A stretch of 64,000 nt of DNA from Adiantum capillus-veneris (Eukaryota; Streptophyta; Polypodiopsida; Polypodiales; Pteridaceae). Positions 45,077-58,808 of this stretch are shown here, piece after piece. The stretch spans positions 30,289,013 to 30,353,012 of the forward strand of contig CM043968.1 in assembly GCA_014529385.2 (NCBI GenBank), in the 5' to 3' direction. Position 1 is the first letter of the stretch, and the number at the start of each line of letters is the position of its first letter. The notes below the pieces were generated by a model, which searched no databases, was not told the DNA's origin, and saw only the letters and a list, made by a program, of their open reading frames with translations. The position numbers and the translations under genes were made by a program.

Positions 45077-45138
45077 TGTGTGTATGTGTGTGTGTAAGAG
45101 AGAGAACCGTCATGCATATTTTTTGCTATCCACCACAC

Positions 45139-45215
<77 letters not shown>

Positions 45216-45249
45216 AAAGCCAGGCCTACGAACCCTGTGTGTGTCAATG

Positions 45250-45284
<35 letters not shown>

Positions 45285-45310
45285 AGGCCTATGAACCCTG
45301 TGTCTCAATG

Positions 45311-45360
<50 letters not shown>

Positions 45361-45408
45361 AAAGCCAAGCCTATGACATCACAGAACGAAGTCAGGTCCG
45401 TTGCGACA

Positions 45409-45463
<55 letters not shown>

Positions 45464-45498
45464 ATGGCTCATTGTTTCTTGATGTTGTGCATGTGAGT

Positions 45499-45575
<77 letters not shown>

Positions 45576-45704
45576 CGAGTCATATCACCTGGAGCTGATG
45601 CGAGAGAAAATGCAAGGAGAATTGATATACTATAGCTGCGTCCCATAAATAGTGTTGTGTCTGCAGCAAGTAATTGTGTTTGTGTGCGTGCGTGCACACA
45701 CATG

Positions 45705-45737
<33 letters not shown>
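45077..45737 (+). repeat. Higher-order array of (TG)n(AG)n units
   Basis: (TG)n(AG)n blocks at 45141-45213, 45409-45460 and 45500-45572 and (AG)n blocks at 45253-45282, 45313-45358 and 45709-45736 are separated by related spacers (GCCAGGCCTACGAACCCTGT and GCCAGGCCTATGAACCCTGT). Confidence 0.9.
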
Positions 45738-45739
<2 letters not shown>

Positions 45740-46149
45740 GTAATTTTGCAAATATGGCCATTTAAAATACACTAAAACCGATTATTTGTGAACACCGGTT
45801 CCAATTAAGCATTTCATAAGGTTCATGAATCACAAACAACCCTCAAATTTCAAGGGCAACCTACTACTTTTCCTTTTTGAGAAAGTCATAAGAAAACTTC
45901 CTTTTTCTTTCTACACAAATTGAAAGGGCATACACCTATTTTTTTCAAAATTTTCTACAATTTATATCTATACTATATATAATGGAGTTTAAAATTTTTC
46001 AAGAAGGAGAAGGCCTCCACGTGTCAGCTCTTGGAGCGTTTGCACGGACTTGCAGTGGAAATGCACCTTTCAAATGGAATTTGGGAACTCCTTTCAAATG
46101 GAATTTGGAAGCTTAAGCTATGTTGTTCAAATCTATAGCCGCTTGAGTG

Positions 46150-46465
<316 letters not shown>

Positions 46466-48044
46466 GTCTCACACCTCGCCGTTTGTAAATTTTCCTTACC
46501 AGCTATGCTAGCTATGCTGGTGCTTAGCACATGTTGCAGCCTATGAGCGCAATGGTTGACACCATGGTGAAGGGTGGACATTTTCTTGGTTTGGGTACCA
46601 ATATTGTAACTTTCTCTGACAAGGCATCTGTGGCTCTGACGATTGAGTTCCCACTACAAAATTTGACACTAGTGGTGGGCCAAGCCTTGGATGAAGTGTT
46701 GGCGGAGCCATAAGAGGTGAATCAGTCATCAACTACGTCACCCGTGGCTCTGATGTTGGTTGTTGGAACTGTGTACGTGGTGTGGGATTTGGTGATTCAC
46801 ATTATCGACTTTGTCTTAGTTGGGATGCATTTAACCCTCAGGCAACTCTTACCTCACTGCTCGCCAAGAGAGAAAAGCTATAAGAGGAACTTCGTTAGGT
46901 TGAGAACTAGGTTTGAGACCTTGCAACTACCGTTAGCCAAGTTGGGAATGTGCTAAAAGGGTTTGAAGGTTTCCTTTCATCAACATTGAGGTGCAAGCAA
47001 TTTGAAACAACCAAAGAAGTTTCAAATGTTTCAAAAAGGGTTTGAATGTTTTCTTTCATCAAAATTGAGGTGCAAGCAATTTGAAACAACCAAAAACATT
47101 TTAGCATGAGGATATGTTGTTTTCCTTATTGATAGTCATGTTAACTGTGGTTCAGGAGCATACATTTGGTCGTGATTCTGATGATAGAGTGGATGGCATT
47201 GGTCAGAGTTGCAAGTTAACTAGGCTACAAGGCATGGACCAAGTTAATATGCAAAGCGTAGGTGGACACAATCCAAGGATGGTAAAAGGATCAAGCATGC
47301 AAGTGAGCTAGATTTTGATGATGATGATGACATTGACCGTATATCCCGGTAACAGTTTGTGGTGGAAACTTTACTACAGGTGTAGCATTCACTCTTCTGA
47401 ATCAGTCATGGGTTTGGTTGTTGTGTAGGGATCATTATGAATATATGGATTTGGATTATATATATAATTCGATAGCTTTTGTGGTTTTGAGTGGATGGTA
47501 TGACTTTAGCATCAGAGGTGGGTGCTCACGCACAAGGCATGCAAAATACTTGATTCTCCAGAGTTCATCATATATAACGAAGAAGAAATTAATGATTAAT
47601 AATAAGATGATGATGATGATAAGTAAGTTTTTCTTTGGCTATGGCTTCTAAATGATTGTTTCGAAGATAGCACAAACTTTGGTATGACTTCATATCACTG
47701 TGTCTGTTTTGCTGAAACTTTACCTCATGGTGATCAGTGTCACTTATAGTGTGGATGCAAATAGTTGAGTATCCAATTTGTCATGACATGAGGGCTCAAA
47801 CACTCTTCTCAAACACGTGTGCATGTGTGCGCGCATGTGTGTGTGTGTTTGAGAGAGAGAGAGAGAGAGAGGTGGCAAAGAAGAAGAAGAAGAGATATTA
47901 TAACATTGTAGGAAACATCCCAAAACTTTTTGAAGGTCTATCCGACAAATCTTGAACTTAAAAGTTGTAGAGAGAGGCATGTGACATTGGAACAATCCTA
48001 AGAGACCTTATATATTAGCTGACAAGTACTAAACTTTTTTTTAA

Positions 48045-48185
48045 AAGCAAATCGCACTCATCTGGTGCGAGATGACAAATTGCATCCTTATGAGTACACA
48101 GGGTCGCTTGGTCGCACTTGAACCCATGACCCGGGTCACGGAGGTCAAGTACTCAACCAACCAAGCTAGCTCCTTTGGAGAAGAT
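48045..48185 (-). mobile_element. tRNA-derived SINE (SINE-3)
   Basis: On the minus strand: A box TAGCTTGGTTGGTTGAGT near 48170 and B box GGGTTCAAGTGCG near 48120, about 37 nt apart as in tRNA-headed SINEs. The body continues toward 48050. Confidence 0.6.
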
Positions 48186-48259
48186 GTGTAGAAACAAGTG
48201 CTAAACTTAAAACATGCTACAAGAGAGTTGAAAGATTCAACCAACAAGTTATGAACTCA

Positions 48260-48261
<2 letters not shown>

Positions 48262-48345
<84 letters not shown>
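48262..48345 (+). repeat. (TA)n(GA)n microsatellite
   Basis: About 30 TA units, then about 11 GA units. Confidence 0.95.
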
Positions 48346-48346
<1 letters not shown>

Positions 48347-48563
48347 AGAGATTTATACAATCTTAATCAGTGATGACCCTATGGTGTACATGAGTTTATG
48401 CAATGGTTTATAGGTCCATCTTAATTTCTTTATTCTTTTCTGTTAATATGATCGAAGAACATCCACTGTATATCGATACTTTATTTATTGAAGGATAGGA
48501 TTGTTTCATAATACTAAAAGCCATGTTTGTTTTTACCGCAGCAACGTGCGGGTCAGATACTAG

Positions 48564-48880
48564 TACATAGTGAAGCAATCAAGGCAAACTAGTTTGACTT
48601 TACATCCTCAAAAAGGCTCTTCATTTTACAATATTACCCTTCACTTTTGCATTTTAAATTAGATGTTTTATAAGGTTTTCTTTGAAGTGAATCAATGTGT
48701 GACAAGTGCCCTCTCTTTTCTTGAAAATTATAAGCTTTATAGATAGATAGATATAGATGTCCTTTGGTACTTTCCTTTTTGGCCTGCCCAAAGGGCAAAG
48801 GTTATAGAGATCACTTCTCTTTTTGTTGACTAAAATAGGAAAAAGGTTGAGTTGTATTTTAAAGCATTTTTTGACATGTC
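48564..48880. other. Intergenic, nothing recognised
   Basis: AT-rich, no gene. Confidence 0.4.
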
Positions 48881-48974
48881 AAAAATGTTGATTGGTTGAA
48901 ATAAGATAGTGGGTACTCATTGAAATGAAAAATGTTGATTGGTTGAAATAAGATAGTGGGTACTCATTGAAATG
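48881..48974 (+). repeat. Perfect tandem duplication, 47-bp unit
   Basis: AAAAATGTTGATTGGTTGAA... at 48881 and 48928 without differences. Confidence 0.95.
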
Positions 48975-49289
48975 AATTGTGTAAATCTAATGATGGACAT
49001 GTCTTGAGTTTTGAAATATGAAATGAACTCTCATATATATCAAGGAAAAGATTTTGGGCTGTCCAATATTGGCCTTTGGAAGCATGAAACGTTGACACCC
49101 TTACATGTTAAATGATAAAGCCTTAGAGTCACCTTTTCATTTTGAAATTTGTGTTACCCACTTTTCATTTTGAGAATTTTGAGAAACTTGAGGTAATAGA
49201 CTAAAGTTGTCATTTTTGTTAGTTAAAACTTTATGGAAAGAATTTATCATTTGGGGCTTTAACCTTTAAAAATTTTTTATTTTTATTTT

Positions 49290-49720
49290 TAAAGATTTTA
49301 AAGCTAAGTTTAGAACTTAAAGATGTAGAACTTTTAAAGTAGGGTCTCAAACGATCCAATGAGGACCTAGAGTTTTTTTTATTATTAGAAGGTAAAACTT
49401 TGAATTAAAGAAAGTGAAAATGTTACATGGATCCACAAGTAGGGGGGGTTCACCTCGAGACGCTAGAGTCTTAGGACTTAAAACTTTAAAGCTTTTAAAG
49501 TGGGATTTACAACTTAGGGATCTACAGTTTTAAATTTGTAAAAAGGGCTCTAGAGCTTAAAAACGTAGAGTTTTTAAAGCGGGGTGTAGAGCATAGGGAT
49601 CTAAAGCTTAGGGTGTAGAGCTTAAGGGTGCTCTTTTAATTCAATTCTATGTGCACACTTATGTTTTTTTTTTTCAAAAGCTTAGAGATGTAGTGATTTT
49701 AAAGTGGGATCTACCCTCAG
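49290..49720 (+). repeat. Degenerate minisatellite (TAGAGCTTA / TTTTAAAGTGGGATCTA units)
   Basis: Variants of CTTTTAAAGTGGGATCTA and GTAGAGCTTAAGG recur at least six times with irregular spacing. Confidence 0.6.
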
Positions 49721-50261
49721 AATTTCAAGGCCTAAAATTGACGCCTACTTTTTTTGTCAAGGGCTATTTTGCCTATCAAAACAATCTCAAAATTTCTTGT
49801 CATTTTTTGTATTTATATCTTTAAGTTAATGGTATATATGGCCAATTATATAAGTTGATTGCATTACAGAAAGCATATGAAAGAGGGCTTGAAAAATTGA
49901 ATGTCAAAAAGAAAATTTTATCATGTCTGGCAGGCCTGGTGATTTTATCACTTGTTAACTTTGAGCAATTGCTCTCTCGATTTATTTAGAAGATTCCGAT
50001 TCATCAACGTTTTAACTTTGAAAAAATATTCTCACAACTCAAATTGACTTAGGAACATGGCCTCAACACTAAACAACATGAGGCCTTGAATGAAGTGTCA
50101 ATGGTGGGATTGACGATGCCAAAGTGAGGTACATTTTTTGCAAAGTTTGGGTGCCATTTGATTTCTCCATGTTTATTTTTTAATCCGTGTTTATTTTTTC
50201 TCGTGTGTTTTCTGTTCGAGTTTACTTTATGAAGAAGAGAGGTGGCTTAGGAAAAAGGAAT

Positions 50262-50345
50262 ACCATGTGGGAACGTGGTTAGAGCATTGGGCTATCAATA
50301 GGGAGGCCTTGGTATCAAATCATAGGCGGTTGCCACACATGTCAA
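50262..50345 (+). mobile_element. tRNA-like SINE head
   Basis: GTGGTTAGAGCATTGGGCTA resembles the tRNA 5' half with A box, and CTTGGTATCAAATC resembles a B box 25-30 nt later. No acceptor stem or CCA, so not a working tRNA gene. Confidence 0.35.
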
Positions 50346-50521
50346 ATCGTTGACTACTTTAACCGTCCCCCCTTCCTTGAGATTCCTGGAAAAGTCTGAG
50401 CACCATCATTCCCACCGCCCTTGTGTCATTAAGACCCATGGTATATACTGTTCAAGCTTAGAATTCCCTCTCATTGGGGAGCTATCTTAAATCTTTTAAC
50501 ATTTTTTACCTTTCTATTCAA

Positions 50522-51492
50522 AGCTCTACTTCAATTCTTTATGTGGAATCTAGACAAGATGCTCCACCCTTTTTGCATTTCAAAAGCTACACAAAACCAC
50601 TCATCTCTACAAGTTTCAATATTTGAACCCGTCACATTGCAATTATAGGGGTCAAGCTAAACCACTAGGCTACAAGCCTATAGTGGCTTTGTGGTGTCCT
50701 TAACATTGAAAAGAAGAGTGATGTGCCCCCCTCCCCTCCTTTTTTTCTCTTCTCTTTTCTTCCCGCTCACCCTTTCCTTTTATTTTAATACCCCCACATT
50801 TTGTCATAAATTCCCAAAATGTCCTTCAAATTTTCCAAAATGCCCAAAATACCCCTGGTTGTAAGACATTTTGTCATTAAATCCCAACGCACGACGTAGA
50901 GAACTCTTCAGTGCATCCCCCTCACCTTGAGGGTTCTTCCACCCCTTTGTGATCCACCCAATTCATTTCCTTTTGCCTTGCTTTGCCCACGCGAGATGCA
51001 TAGAAGCCAATGCATCCGCTTCACTTGCAGGGTGCTCCCACCCCCCTCCTCATGCCTCTCCTTGACTATCGAGTCTCTGCCTCCGCTCGAGCGATGCCCG
51101 CAAATGAGTACCAATATAGCATGTGTTGTGCATTAACAAAGAGAGATTGCACGCAGGCATCGCCTAGCCCCAAGCCAAGGGATCTTTGTAGATTTCGTCT
51201 AATTCAAACATTGGCACTACCTATTCGCTCTGTCTGCACACGATGCAAGAAGCCCTCGCAACATCCCTTCAAATGCAGGGTGTTGAGAGTAGCAACAAAA
51301 CCATCAAGACAATCCTTATCGAAGGAACCTCACCAATGGGATTCCAAACTCCAGTGCTGCGTTCATGCCTTTGCCTGGCTTGTTTTTCCCACATGAGATC
51401 CACACCAGCTATGAACACAACCCCTTGATCACCTATAGGGTGCTCTCACCTCCACACCTGTGCTTGCACTTCCACCTTCAGTCAATCGCTAC

Positions 51493-51535
<43 letters not shown>

Positions 51536-52003
51536 GCCAACTTTGTAGCTTCTAGATAGTGACGAAGGTGCCACATGTGTTGGCACATGTTTCCATCCCC
51601 TATCTTGTCTGTGTCCCTCGCTCGTCCTCCTCCCCTGTCCACGCACTACGCAACCCCACGTGGTCTTGCCCACCACCTGGCAGCACACACATCGACGACT
51701 CCTTGTCCCCTCTTGTCCTTGATCACCTAGCTTTAGCTCTCGCTCAATCCATTCCTACCATGTCGCCTGATTCTGCATTTTTGTTTTTATCTCAAGCATG
51801 CATCTCCGAAGATATAAAATTTTGTTGGCTTAGATTTAATCTCAAAGATTTTCTTGAAACCTACATTACAATCGGCCACACAAAATGAGATGAATCGCAA
51901 CTAAAATGTAAAAAACTTAAGTGATGCCTTAAGAGAGACTCCTTTTCCTTCTCCAATGCCAAGGGATCTCTTTGGATTCCATGTAATGAAGACGTTGGTC
52001 TAC
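50522..52003 (-). repeat. Arm 2 of the 1.5-kb inverted duplication
   Basis: Reverse complement of 35587-37103, about 13.4 kb away. It includes a more complete SINE-2 (minus strand, 50522-50690: A box TAGCCTAGTGGTTTAGC, B box GGGTTCAAATATT) and the same two open frames. Confidence 0.85.
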
Positions 52004-52423
52004 CTATTTCAAAGCAATAGGAAAAATAGCAAGTGAAGGTAGATCAGTTTCTGGATTGACTAATTTGGTACCACAAAGGCTCTTTTCCAATAGTGAAATG
52101 CTAGCGGGTTTAAGCCTTTTAGGCCTCCATAAGACCATATTATGGATTGATGTGCAATCTTGGTGTATATTTTGAGTTGTTGGATCAACCTAAGCCAGCT
52201 AGGACACTTGTGTTAAGGTAGACTTAGCTTTAAACGATGGTACCCTCTTAGCTTTACTTTTCTTACCTTAATTTTTAATTTTTTTAAATATATTAATTTG
52301 TGAAACGATGTTTTCGTTTGAAGACCCCATTTAATATAAAATTTACAAAATTATTTTTTTATTTAAAGACCCCATTAAGTATCTATTTTATGAAATTTTT
52401 TATTATTTTCTATGTTTATTAGT
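52004..52423. other. Intergenic flank left of the LTR element
   Basis: AT-rich, no gene. Ends in A-TTAGT immediately before the LTR. Confidence 0.4.
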
Positions 52424-52666
52424 TGTGCACGTATGTCGTGCGTGTTAATGCAAGGAACTTGCCAATACACTGTGTGCGAATCACAGATGGTTTTAAGCAC
52501 GTGGTTAGTTTAAACTAGTAAGCTCAAAGAAAACGATGGTGTGTCACTCATCGCTCTACGCTTGCTGTTGTGGAGGATTCTTCGTCGCGAAAAAGAGGGA
52601 GATGCCGTTACACCGCGCTCAATCGCCTCGTCGCTGTTGTGTCGCCGTAATGCTTGATCTTACATA

Positions 52667-52764
<98 letters not shown>

Positions 52765-53071
52765 TACACACACACACACAAGGAGATGAAGAAGAAGAAG
52801 ATGGAGATGGAGCAAGAGCACTCTTCAATTTCACAAATGAGAAAATGAGTGAATTTTAGGTTTAGTTGACTTTTATATGAGCTCGCCCCATTCACACTTG
52901 GACGTCCATGCTTACCCAACTAATCCCTTGAATGTTCCAATTAGAGTACGCCTCTCATCGGCGATCACTCTTACCCTTTTCCTATTGGACAGACAAGCCC
53001 AGTACCTGACTCTACCAAATAAATGATACGGCGTCCGTCTTCGGTGATAGGAATGTGTGTGAGGGTTAACA
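52424..53071 (-). repeat. 3' LTR (left copy)
   Basis: 648 bp, TG...CA ends. It contains the (CT)n(CA)n compound microsatellite (52668-52781) also present in the other LTR, and a GAAGAAGAAGATGGAGATGG block next to it. Confidence 0.85.
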
Positions 53072-53073
53072 TG

Positions 53074-53084
53074 CCCCCCTTCTT
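53074..53084 (-). promoter_or_regulatory. Polypurine tract
   Basis: Minus strand AAGAAGGGGGG, two bases (CA) before the 3' LTR start TGTTAACCC. It is the expected plus-strand primer. Confidence 0.75.
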
Positions 53085-53089
53085 GATGT

Positions 53090-54816
53090 AGATTCCGTCC
53101 TTGGAAGCTATTGAGTTGAAGCTCGTTCGTTGAGGTGGAAGAGCATTTGAGATGAATGTCCTTAGCCTTCTTCAGTCTCACTGCAAAATCAAACAACATT
53201 AGCACAGTAATTGCATTCTCATATACAATTAAAAAGCATATGCAATTTTAGGCAGACAAATTGATTGGTAGCATAATTCTAAACCATTTGTCAGTAATAA
53301 ACATAATATTGCAATATAATCAAACATATAAACAGTTGTAAAGGTAAAAAATTGAACAAGTATGGGGTCGCTAATTTAACGATCGAAAGGCACTAAAGAT
53401 CGATTATTAATACCATGGGTAAGTTTCTCAATTTTCTCTGGTCAATTAAGTTGTTTAATCATGAGAGCCAAGTATTTCATGTTCGAGGGCTGACTAGAGG
53501 CTATACCTAGAAGACCTTGTAGTTAAGCTACGATAAAAGGAGTTGCTCATGAAATCATCACCTGACTTATTTCCTTTTCTTTGACCCTCCAAAGTCTTTT
53601 CACAGTGATTCAATTTTGATGTGTGTTCTTATTTTGTATGCCTTGGGTTTTTTGCTTTTCAAGGAAAAGCTTCCACACTGGGAACCTCTAGGGCTCTAGT
53701 ACCATAGGTGATACATGTGAGTGAAGTACCAAATCAAGCTGAGGTTTCTCTTCCAGCTTAAGATTTTACATTACGGCACTTTGATTTCTTTGTTTGTTCG
53801 TTTTCATCATTTTAATTTTGTAACTTTGGGGGGGTCATATAACACTGTTACCCTCCCCAAGCTCATCACACTAGTAAACTCCCTTTATAATACTTAAACG
53901 AAAGGTCAATAGGGACTAAGCCCACTAGAAAGCCCTAGTACATTTCACACAATACTGTCTAAATCGGATTAATAACCTAAGTAACCATTGATCATTAGGA
54001 AGGCATTCCCTATGGTATTAAGAGAAGATCTCTAACACCTAGCTTGGTCAAACTAGCTTAGTCGGACTGCTTGATTTTTAAACTTAGACAAGTGATTACG
54101 ACAAAAAATTACATTGAATTTAATGTTTGATACTAAGCAAATGCGTTGAATATTATGCTACCAATCACAATTAAAGCAGAAAAACATATGCAAAAAGATA
54201 AGGGGCAATGCTAATGGACAAGAAACACCTGTTTGTGTTGATGGTCGTGCTTGATTTGAAGTGTGAACGAGAGAAAGATTCCATGAAGGTCCAAATCCTA
54301 ACAACAACAACACGTTCCTGTACACACTAGGAAACACAAAAAATACCTTTAGGAGGCACATCAGTGGGAAAAAAGAACTTTGCTAATCACCAAACTCTAA
54401 AATAGAAACACTCCTATCGTACTAATCTTACCTACCCTCCATCACTCGAGTGATGAGGATCAAAGGTGTTTTATGACATAAGTTTCTATTTCAGTGTACC
54501 GGATGTGAATGTGTAGATCTAGGTCAATGTTTTGACTTTTATTGTGCATACTCGTTTGCTAATTGCTCTTGCTCTTTATTATTATTGTTTTTTGTGAGTA
54601 TAAGGCTTTATATATACATTCCTAAGATTGGGAGATTGAAAGGTCAGGGAGGAAGGTTGAGAGGGAAGCAAGTGAATGATGGATGCCAGCAAACACTCCC
54701 CCCTTCGTTGGGTAGATCATACCTTTTGGAACGATGACATCACCTTTTGAAACCAACTGTTCCAAGTTGTTATGGGTGAAGTCTTTAACCAATAGTTTTC
54801 GACCGCCCTATGCGCT
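53090..54816. other. Non-coding 3' interior of the LTR element
   Basis: No RT, RNase H or integrase motif on either strand and no long frame. AT-rich. Confidence 0.6.
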
Positions 54817-55319
54817 TCATCTAGTTGCAAGGGTGGTAAGGTACTCTCCCATGATTTTATTTGCAACGTTGTTGTAGGTGGTGAACTTACAATGGGAGGT
54901 GCAAACTCTTTCTTGCTTGTATGGACATGTACAATGGTAAGGTGGAGGTTGTGTCGAAGCTTCTATTTCCGTATAGGAACTACACAAAGAGAAAGAAGCT
55001 TCATTTGATTTCCCTGTTTCTGAGCTAGGTGGAACAAATCGTTCTTTCTTTGGTACCCAAACTAGCTCTAGAGCGGGTATGTAGCACTCTGTGATTTTTT
55101 CCTTTCCACGATCGTCAATTCGTTTTGGAGCTACAGGATTGGGTGCGTATGGGTCAGGTGACAGGTAATAACACAATCTACGTTTTGGCACCCAGATTTG
55201 ATCATTACCTTGATAGTAGCCTTGGGCTTCCAATAGTCGTTTAGGAATCGACTGCCACGTTTCCGTACATTTCTTCGAGCTAGTGGGACATTTCTTACAA
55301 GGCTTCTATTTTCTGGCAC
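54817..55319 (-). pseudogene. Downstream polyprotein-like segment, unknown
   Basis: The frame at 54817-55233 reads NDQIWVPKRRLCYYLSPDPY and ALELVWVPKKERFVPP, with a repeated (I/V)WVPK motif; 55131-55319 is an overlapping frame. It appears to continue the protease frame after a frameshift. No catalytic motif of RT or integrase is visible. Function unknown. Confidence 0.4.
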
Positions 55320-56433
55320 TAGCTATGGTCGCTAAAGAAGCTGTAGAGACCCAGTTGTATGTTTTCTTCATTATATTAGGATGAGTCTTTTCAGAAGCTA
55401 TATGCATTGCTTGTAGCATATTTAAGGGTACGGGCATTTCATCCCCCTCAGGTGTTACCCAGGTCGTCCCTCTGTTTCCCCGAGTGTCTATGGTTGCTGC
55501 TAGGTGGACCCAATCCACATTGTCCGACTCAATCATCTCAGGTAGTACATCCATATAAGGAGAATCTTTCCCAACATCAGTGTCCGCTTTACACGTGTAA
55601 CAATACTGCAATGGGGCTGAGTGAACTGTGGTGTCAGATTTATGATCAATTATAAACCTGTTTCCTAGAGGATGTGCTCGACCAGTTACAAGATCCACTC
55701 AAATGACAGAATCTTGGAACTGCAAGTAGACATGGTTTTTAGACCAGTCATGCACCATTTTTTCTTCCCTCATGAAAGGACGTCCTAAGATCATCTCAGA
55801 TGCCATAGTGTGCTTGGAGAAATCCATAACAATGAAGGTAACTCGTATTTTATGTCCAAAGACCTTGATCTTGAGATCCTCTAGCATCCCAATAGGTTTA
55901 ACAATAGACCCATTGGCCATCTTCACTACTATGGTTGTGGTCACAAGGTGAGGTCTTCCCATAGTTTCCCAGCAATTTTTAGTCACAATGCTAACCCCAG
56001 CTCCACCATCAAGGATTCCCTTCACAGTTAATCCCTTAGTAGTGATTGGTATAGTCGCATTGGATTCATCACCCTCAAAGTATTGTCTCAACTTGTTAAC
56101 AGGTATTTCTATAACAAGGTTCTCATTTAGGTTGGGTTGTGGATCTAAGTGTTCCTCCTCTATTGGCATCTCCCTAGTTCCATCCATCTGTGCAAATTGT
56201 GGTAGCCCAAACTTCAGTTCTCCATTGAGGAAGGCTCGAAGAGCTGAGACTAGCTCAGGGTCTTTATATAGTTTGGACATGATGGTGGTTCTAACTTCTA
56301 AAGACATGAAATCCATCAATTTGGCAATGTTTAATGGCACCTTTTGGACTTCAATCCCTTGACGTGGGGAAGATGGGATCTCCATTTCTTTGATAGGATC
56401 AGGTAGTCCCTCTGTAAACATTTTTTTCATCAA
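55306..56433 (-). pseudogene. Retropepsin-type aspartic protease of the LTR element
   Basis: The segment GLTVKGILDGGAGVSIVTKN carries a DGGAGV active-site loop, equivalent to the D-S/T-G of retroviral-type proteases, and ILGRPFMREEKMVHDW is the conserved second half of the fold. It would cut the Gag precursor inside particles. The frame is open from 56433 to 55702, has one TGA at 55699-55701, and continues in the same frame (VDLVTGRAHPLGNRF) to 55306. Upstream it is out of phase with the knuckle region by a frameshift. Confidence 0.75.
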
Positions 56434-56684
56434 GAAGTGAGCACACCCACTTTCCCAGACTTTAAGTCACTTTCTTCTTGGATGACACTAGGTATGGCTA
56501 AGGGTCTATGGACTTGGTGAGGTTGTTGTTGCGTAGGTAACACGGTGTCTGTAATCTCGATCTGCCTAAGTGCTGGTTCTAGATCCCTTTGGGTATCTTC
56601 TACCAAACTCCTTAATTGCTTGACTCGCTCAAACTCCTCTGTAGGGTTTGGATAAGTTCCTATCTTCTTCTTGGATCCTGGCCA

Positions 56685-57257
56685 TTATGGCTCATGAAGA
56701 GATTCCTTCTTGCTTTCTATCTTAGTGGTTGTTTTGGTCTCCATGGTTTCACGTGAATCAGAATCTTCTTCAGCGTCGTTCATATATACGGGGTCATCAC
56801 CAGTCCCTATGTTGGTCTTTGAACTGGGGTCTAACTTCGCTTCTTTTTGCGATCTCTTCCTTCGTGTTTTCTTCTTTTTCTGAGATTGGGCAACTGATGC
56901 CGTGTCTCTTTCCTCAAGAATATAATTTTGTTTTTGGAGCATCGATTGTGTGAGTACGTTTACTTGTACCACAGGTGTACTTTGTGATGGATCCTTGATA
57001 ACTTCAATCAAGTTTAATGGCGTGATTTGCGGTGCATTTGGATTATTTGGACATTGGGCAATCAAATGATCTATGCCACATCGATTACACATGAGTATCG
57101 GCATTGTAGACGTGTTCGCTTGATTGGTTTGCATTAGTGTGGCGTTCTTTTGTATCCTAATAGGACACTCGGCTACACGATGTGGACCTTCCACACTCAT
57201 AGCATTGAAGAGGTGGTCTCTTAGCAGTGTAATTGATACTTTGGCCTCTTGCAGCAA
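56685..57257 (-). pseudogene. Gag C-terminal segment with second zinc-knuckle pair
   Basis: Contains CNRCGIDHLIAQC (Cys-X2-Cys-X3-His-X4-Cys) near 57058-57092 and, across a frame change near 57180, CYECG and GPHRVAEC, which together look like another knuckle broken by an indel. A basic stretch (QKKKKTRRKRSQKE) follows. It acts as the nucleocapsid part of Gag. Confidence 0.6.
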
Positions 57258-57312
57258 GAGCAGCTACTTGATAGACAGGTTTGACTTGTCCCCAATAGTC
57301 CTCCATGTAGTA

Positions 57313-58583
57313 TTATGGACTTTCTTCAAGCACATCCATCCCATAGGCAATATTAGGATCTATATCTTCCTCACAGCCTTCCAAATAAGCAATAGATGAC
57401 TCACAACCCACTTGATTCACAGAAGTGATTCTCGGATGTGGTGGTTGCGGTCCTAGCACTGGAGGTGGTAAGGGTGTTGTTTGAACAACATTTTGGGTCC
57501 TAGGGACCATGTGTTGTGACGTTTGTTCAAGAGGTGGGGCCGGCATGAATGCAGGCACTCGAGGTGTGTCTGTCCATGCTAAGGTTGGTCTATTGGCCAT
57601 CGCACGCTTAAATACTATGCAATCCTTAGCTTGATGACCATACCTTCCACACGCATTGCAGTTCCCATTGAGTTTTACTCTAAAAGTAGGGCATTCACTC
57701 GTACTATGCGGTCCATAGCATACTGAGAACCATTGTTGCTCCCTTCTTGGATACATATGATTGTTTTGCGGAGCACGATTGTCTCTAAGACTCTCTTGAA
57801 TAGCCTTGGTGAGATCTGCTAAAGTCATCTCAGATATCCTTGGCTCCTTAGCAATAGACTTTAGGATCATTGGCTGATGCCCTGATGCTTGCGAGCTAAT
57901 AGATTTAGGCTTAATAGACACTCTTTCTCCTTGAATCATTAAATTATCCTCCAATTGGATCACATTGGTGGTGACTGCTTCCCAAGTGGTGATACCTCTA
58001 ATGACTAGGCCATTGTAGATATCCTCATGTCGTAATCCCCTAATGAATCTATCAAGCAATTGATTATTATTGAAGCCCTCATTTGGATTACAACGAGAAT
58101 TCAAATGCTTCAAGCGACTAATAAAGTCTCTCACTGACTCTCCTTCCTCTCGTTGGGCTTTCTGGAGCTGAGAGGCTACACCCCAAAGCACTCCCTCTCG
58201 TATGTATTCTTTCAAGAACAGTCTCCTAAGAGTAGGGTAAATCGTTTTTTATTTCACCCTTAGGGTTCTATACCAATCCCCTGCCTTCCCACTTAAGGTT
58301 AGGCTTAAAGCATTGCTCTTATGCAGGTCATTGTGTTCTCCTAGAGAATCGCATTTTGTTCAAACACTTTAATATACTTTCTCACATCCCCATCTCCACT
58401 AAATTTTTGTGTGAGCTTGGCTATTTGTACTGCCTTACTTCTAGGCTCTCTATCAGGCGTGTTACACATATCCTTAGCAATAGATCGACCAATAGCTTGA
58501 GCAAATGTTGCCAAGTCACCTAAGTGAGCAGGCACTGTGGGTGAAGGTGCTCCAGAGACTACATGTGGAGTAGGTATTGGCAT
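57313..58583 (-). pseudogene. Gag capsid region with zinc knuckle
   Basis: The capsid (retrotrans_gag-like) starts with LTQKFSGDGDVRKYIKVFEQ (58341-58583). After a frame break, LQKAQREEGESVRDFISRLK and FNNNQLLDRFIRGL (57900-58160) follow. The nucleocapsid has CYGPHSTSEC and the standard knuckle CNACGRYGHQAKDC (57619-57660). It would form the particle shell and package RNA. At least two frame breaks. Confidence 0.75.
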
Positions 58584-58808
58584 TGGGCTTGGTGCGTAGG
58601 AAGCCCTTGGGTTCCACGTTGGTATGATGTTGTGCCATGTGGTGGCCCAAAGTTCATATGTGTGGCCCTAGGCATAGCAGACGTCGGATGTGACATGCTA
58701 ATGCTAGCCGGTATAGTCCCATGGGTGTTGTGGTTGTGGAGCATAGGTAGTTGAAACAATGGGAGGGGTAGGGACTACATGAGTACGAAGACCCATGGGT
58801 GTATACAA

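Noticed and set aside
46531-46956. Captured gene in Helitron-1
   Set aside because: Two frames in one phase with one stop, but no recognisable domain or intron structure; not enough to call a gene.
50262-50345. tRNA gene
   Set aside because: A- and B-box-like parts only; acceptor stem and anticodon stem do not pair.
53090-54816. Hidden RT or integrase in the 3' interior of the LTR element
   Set aside because: Looked for YxDD, zinc HHCC and DDE-type motifs on the minus strand in all frames; none seen.
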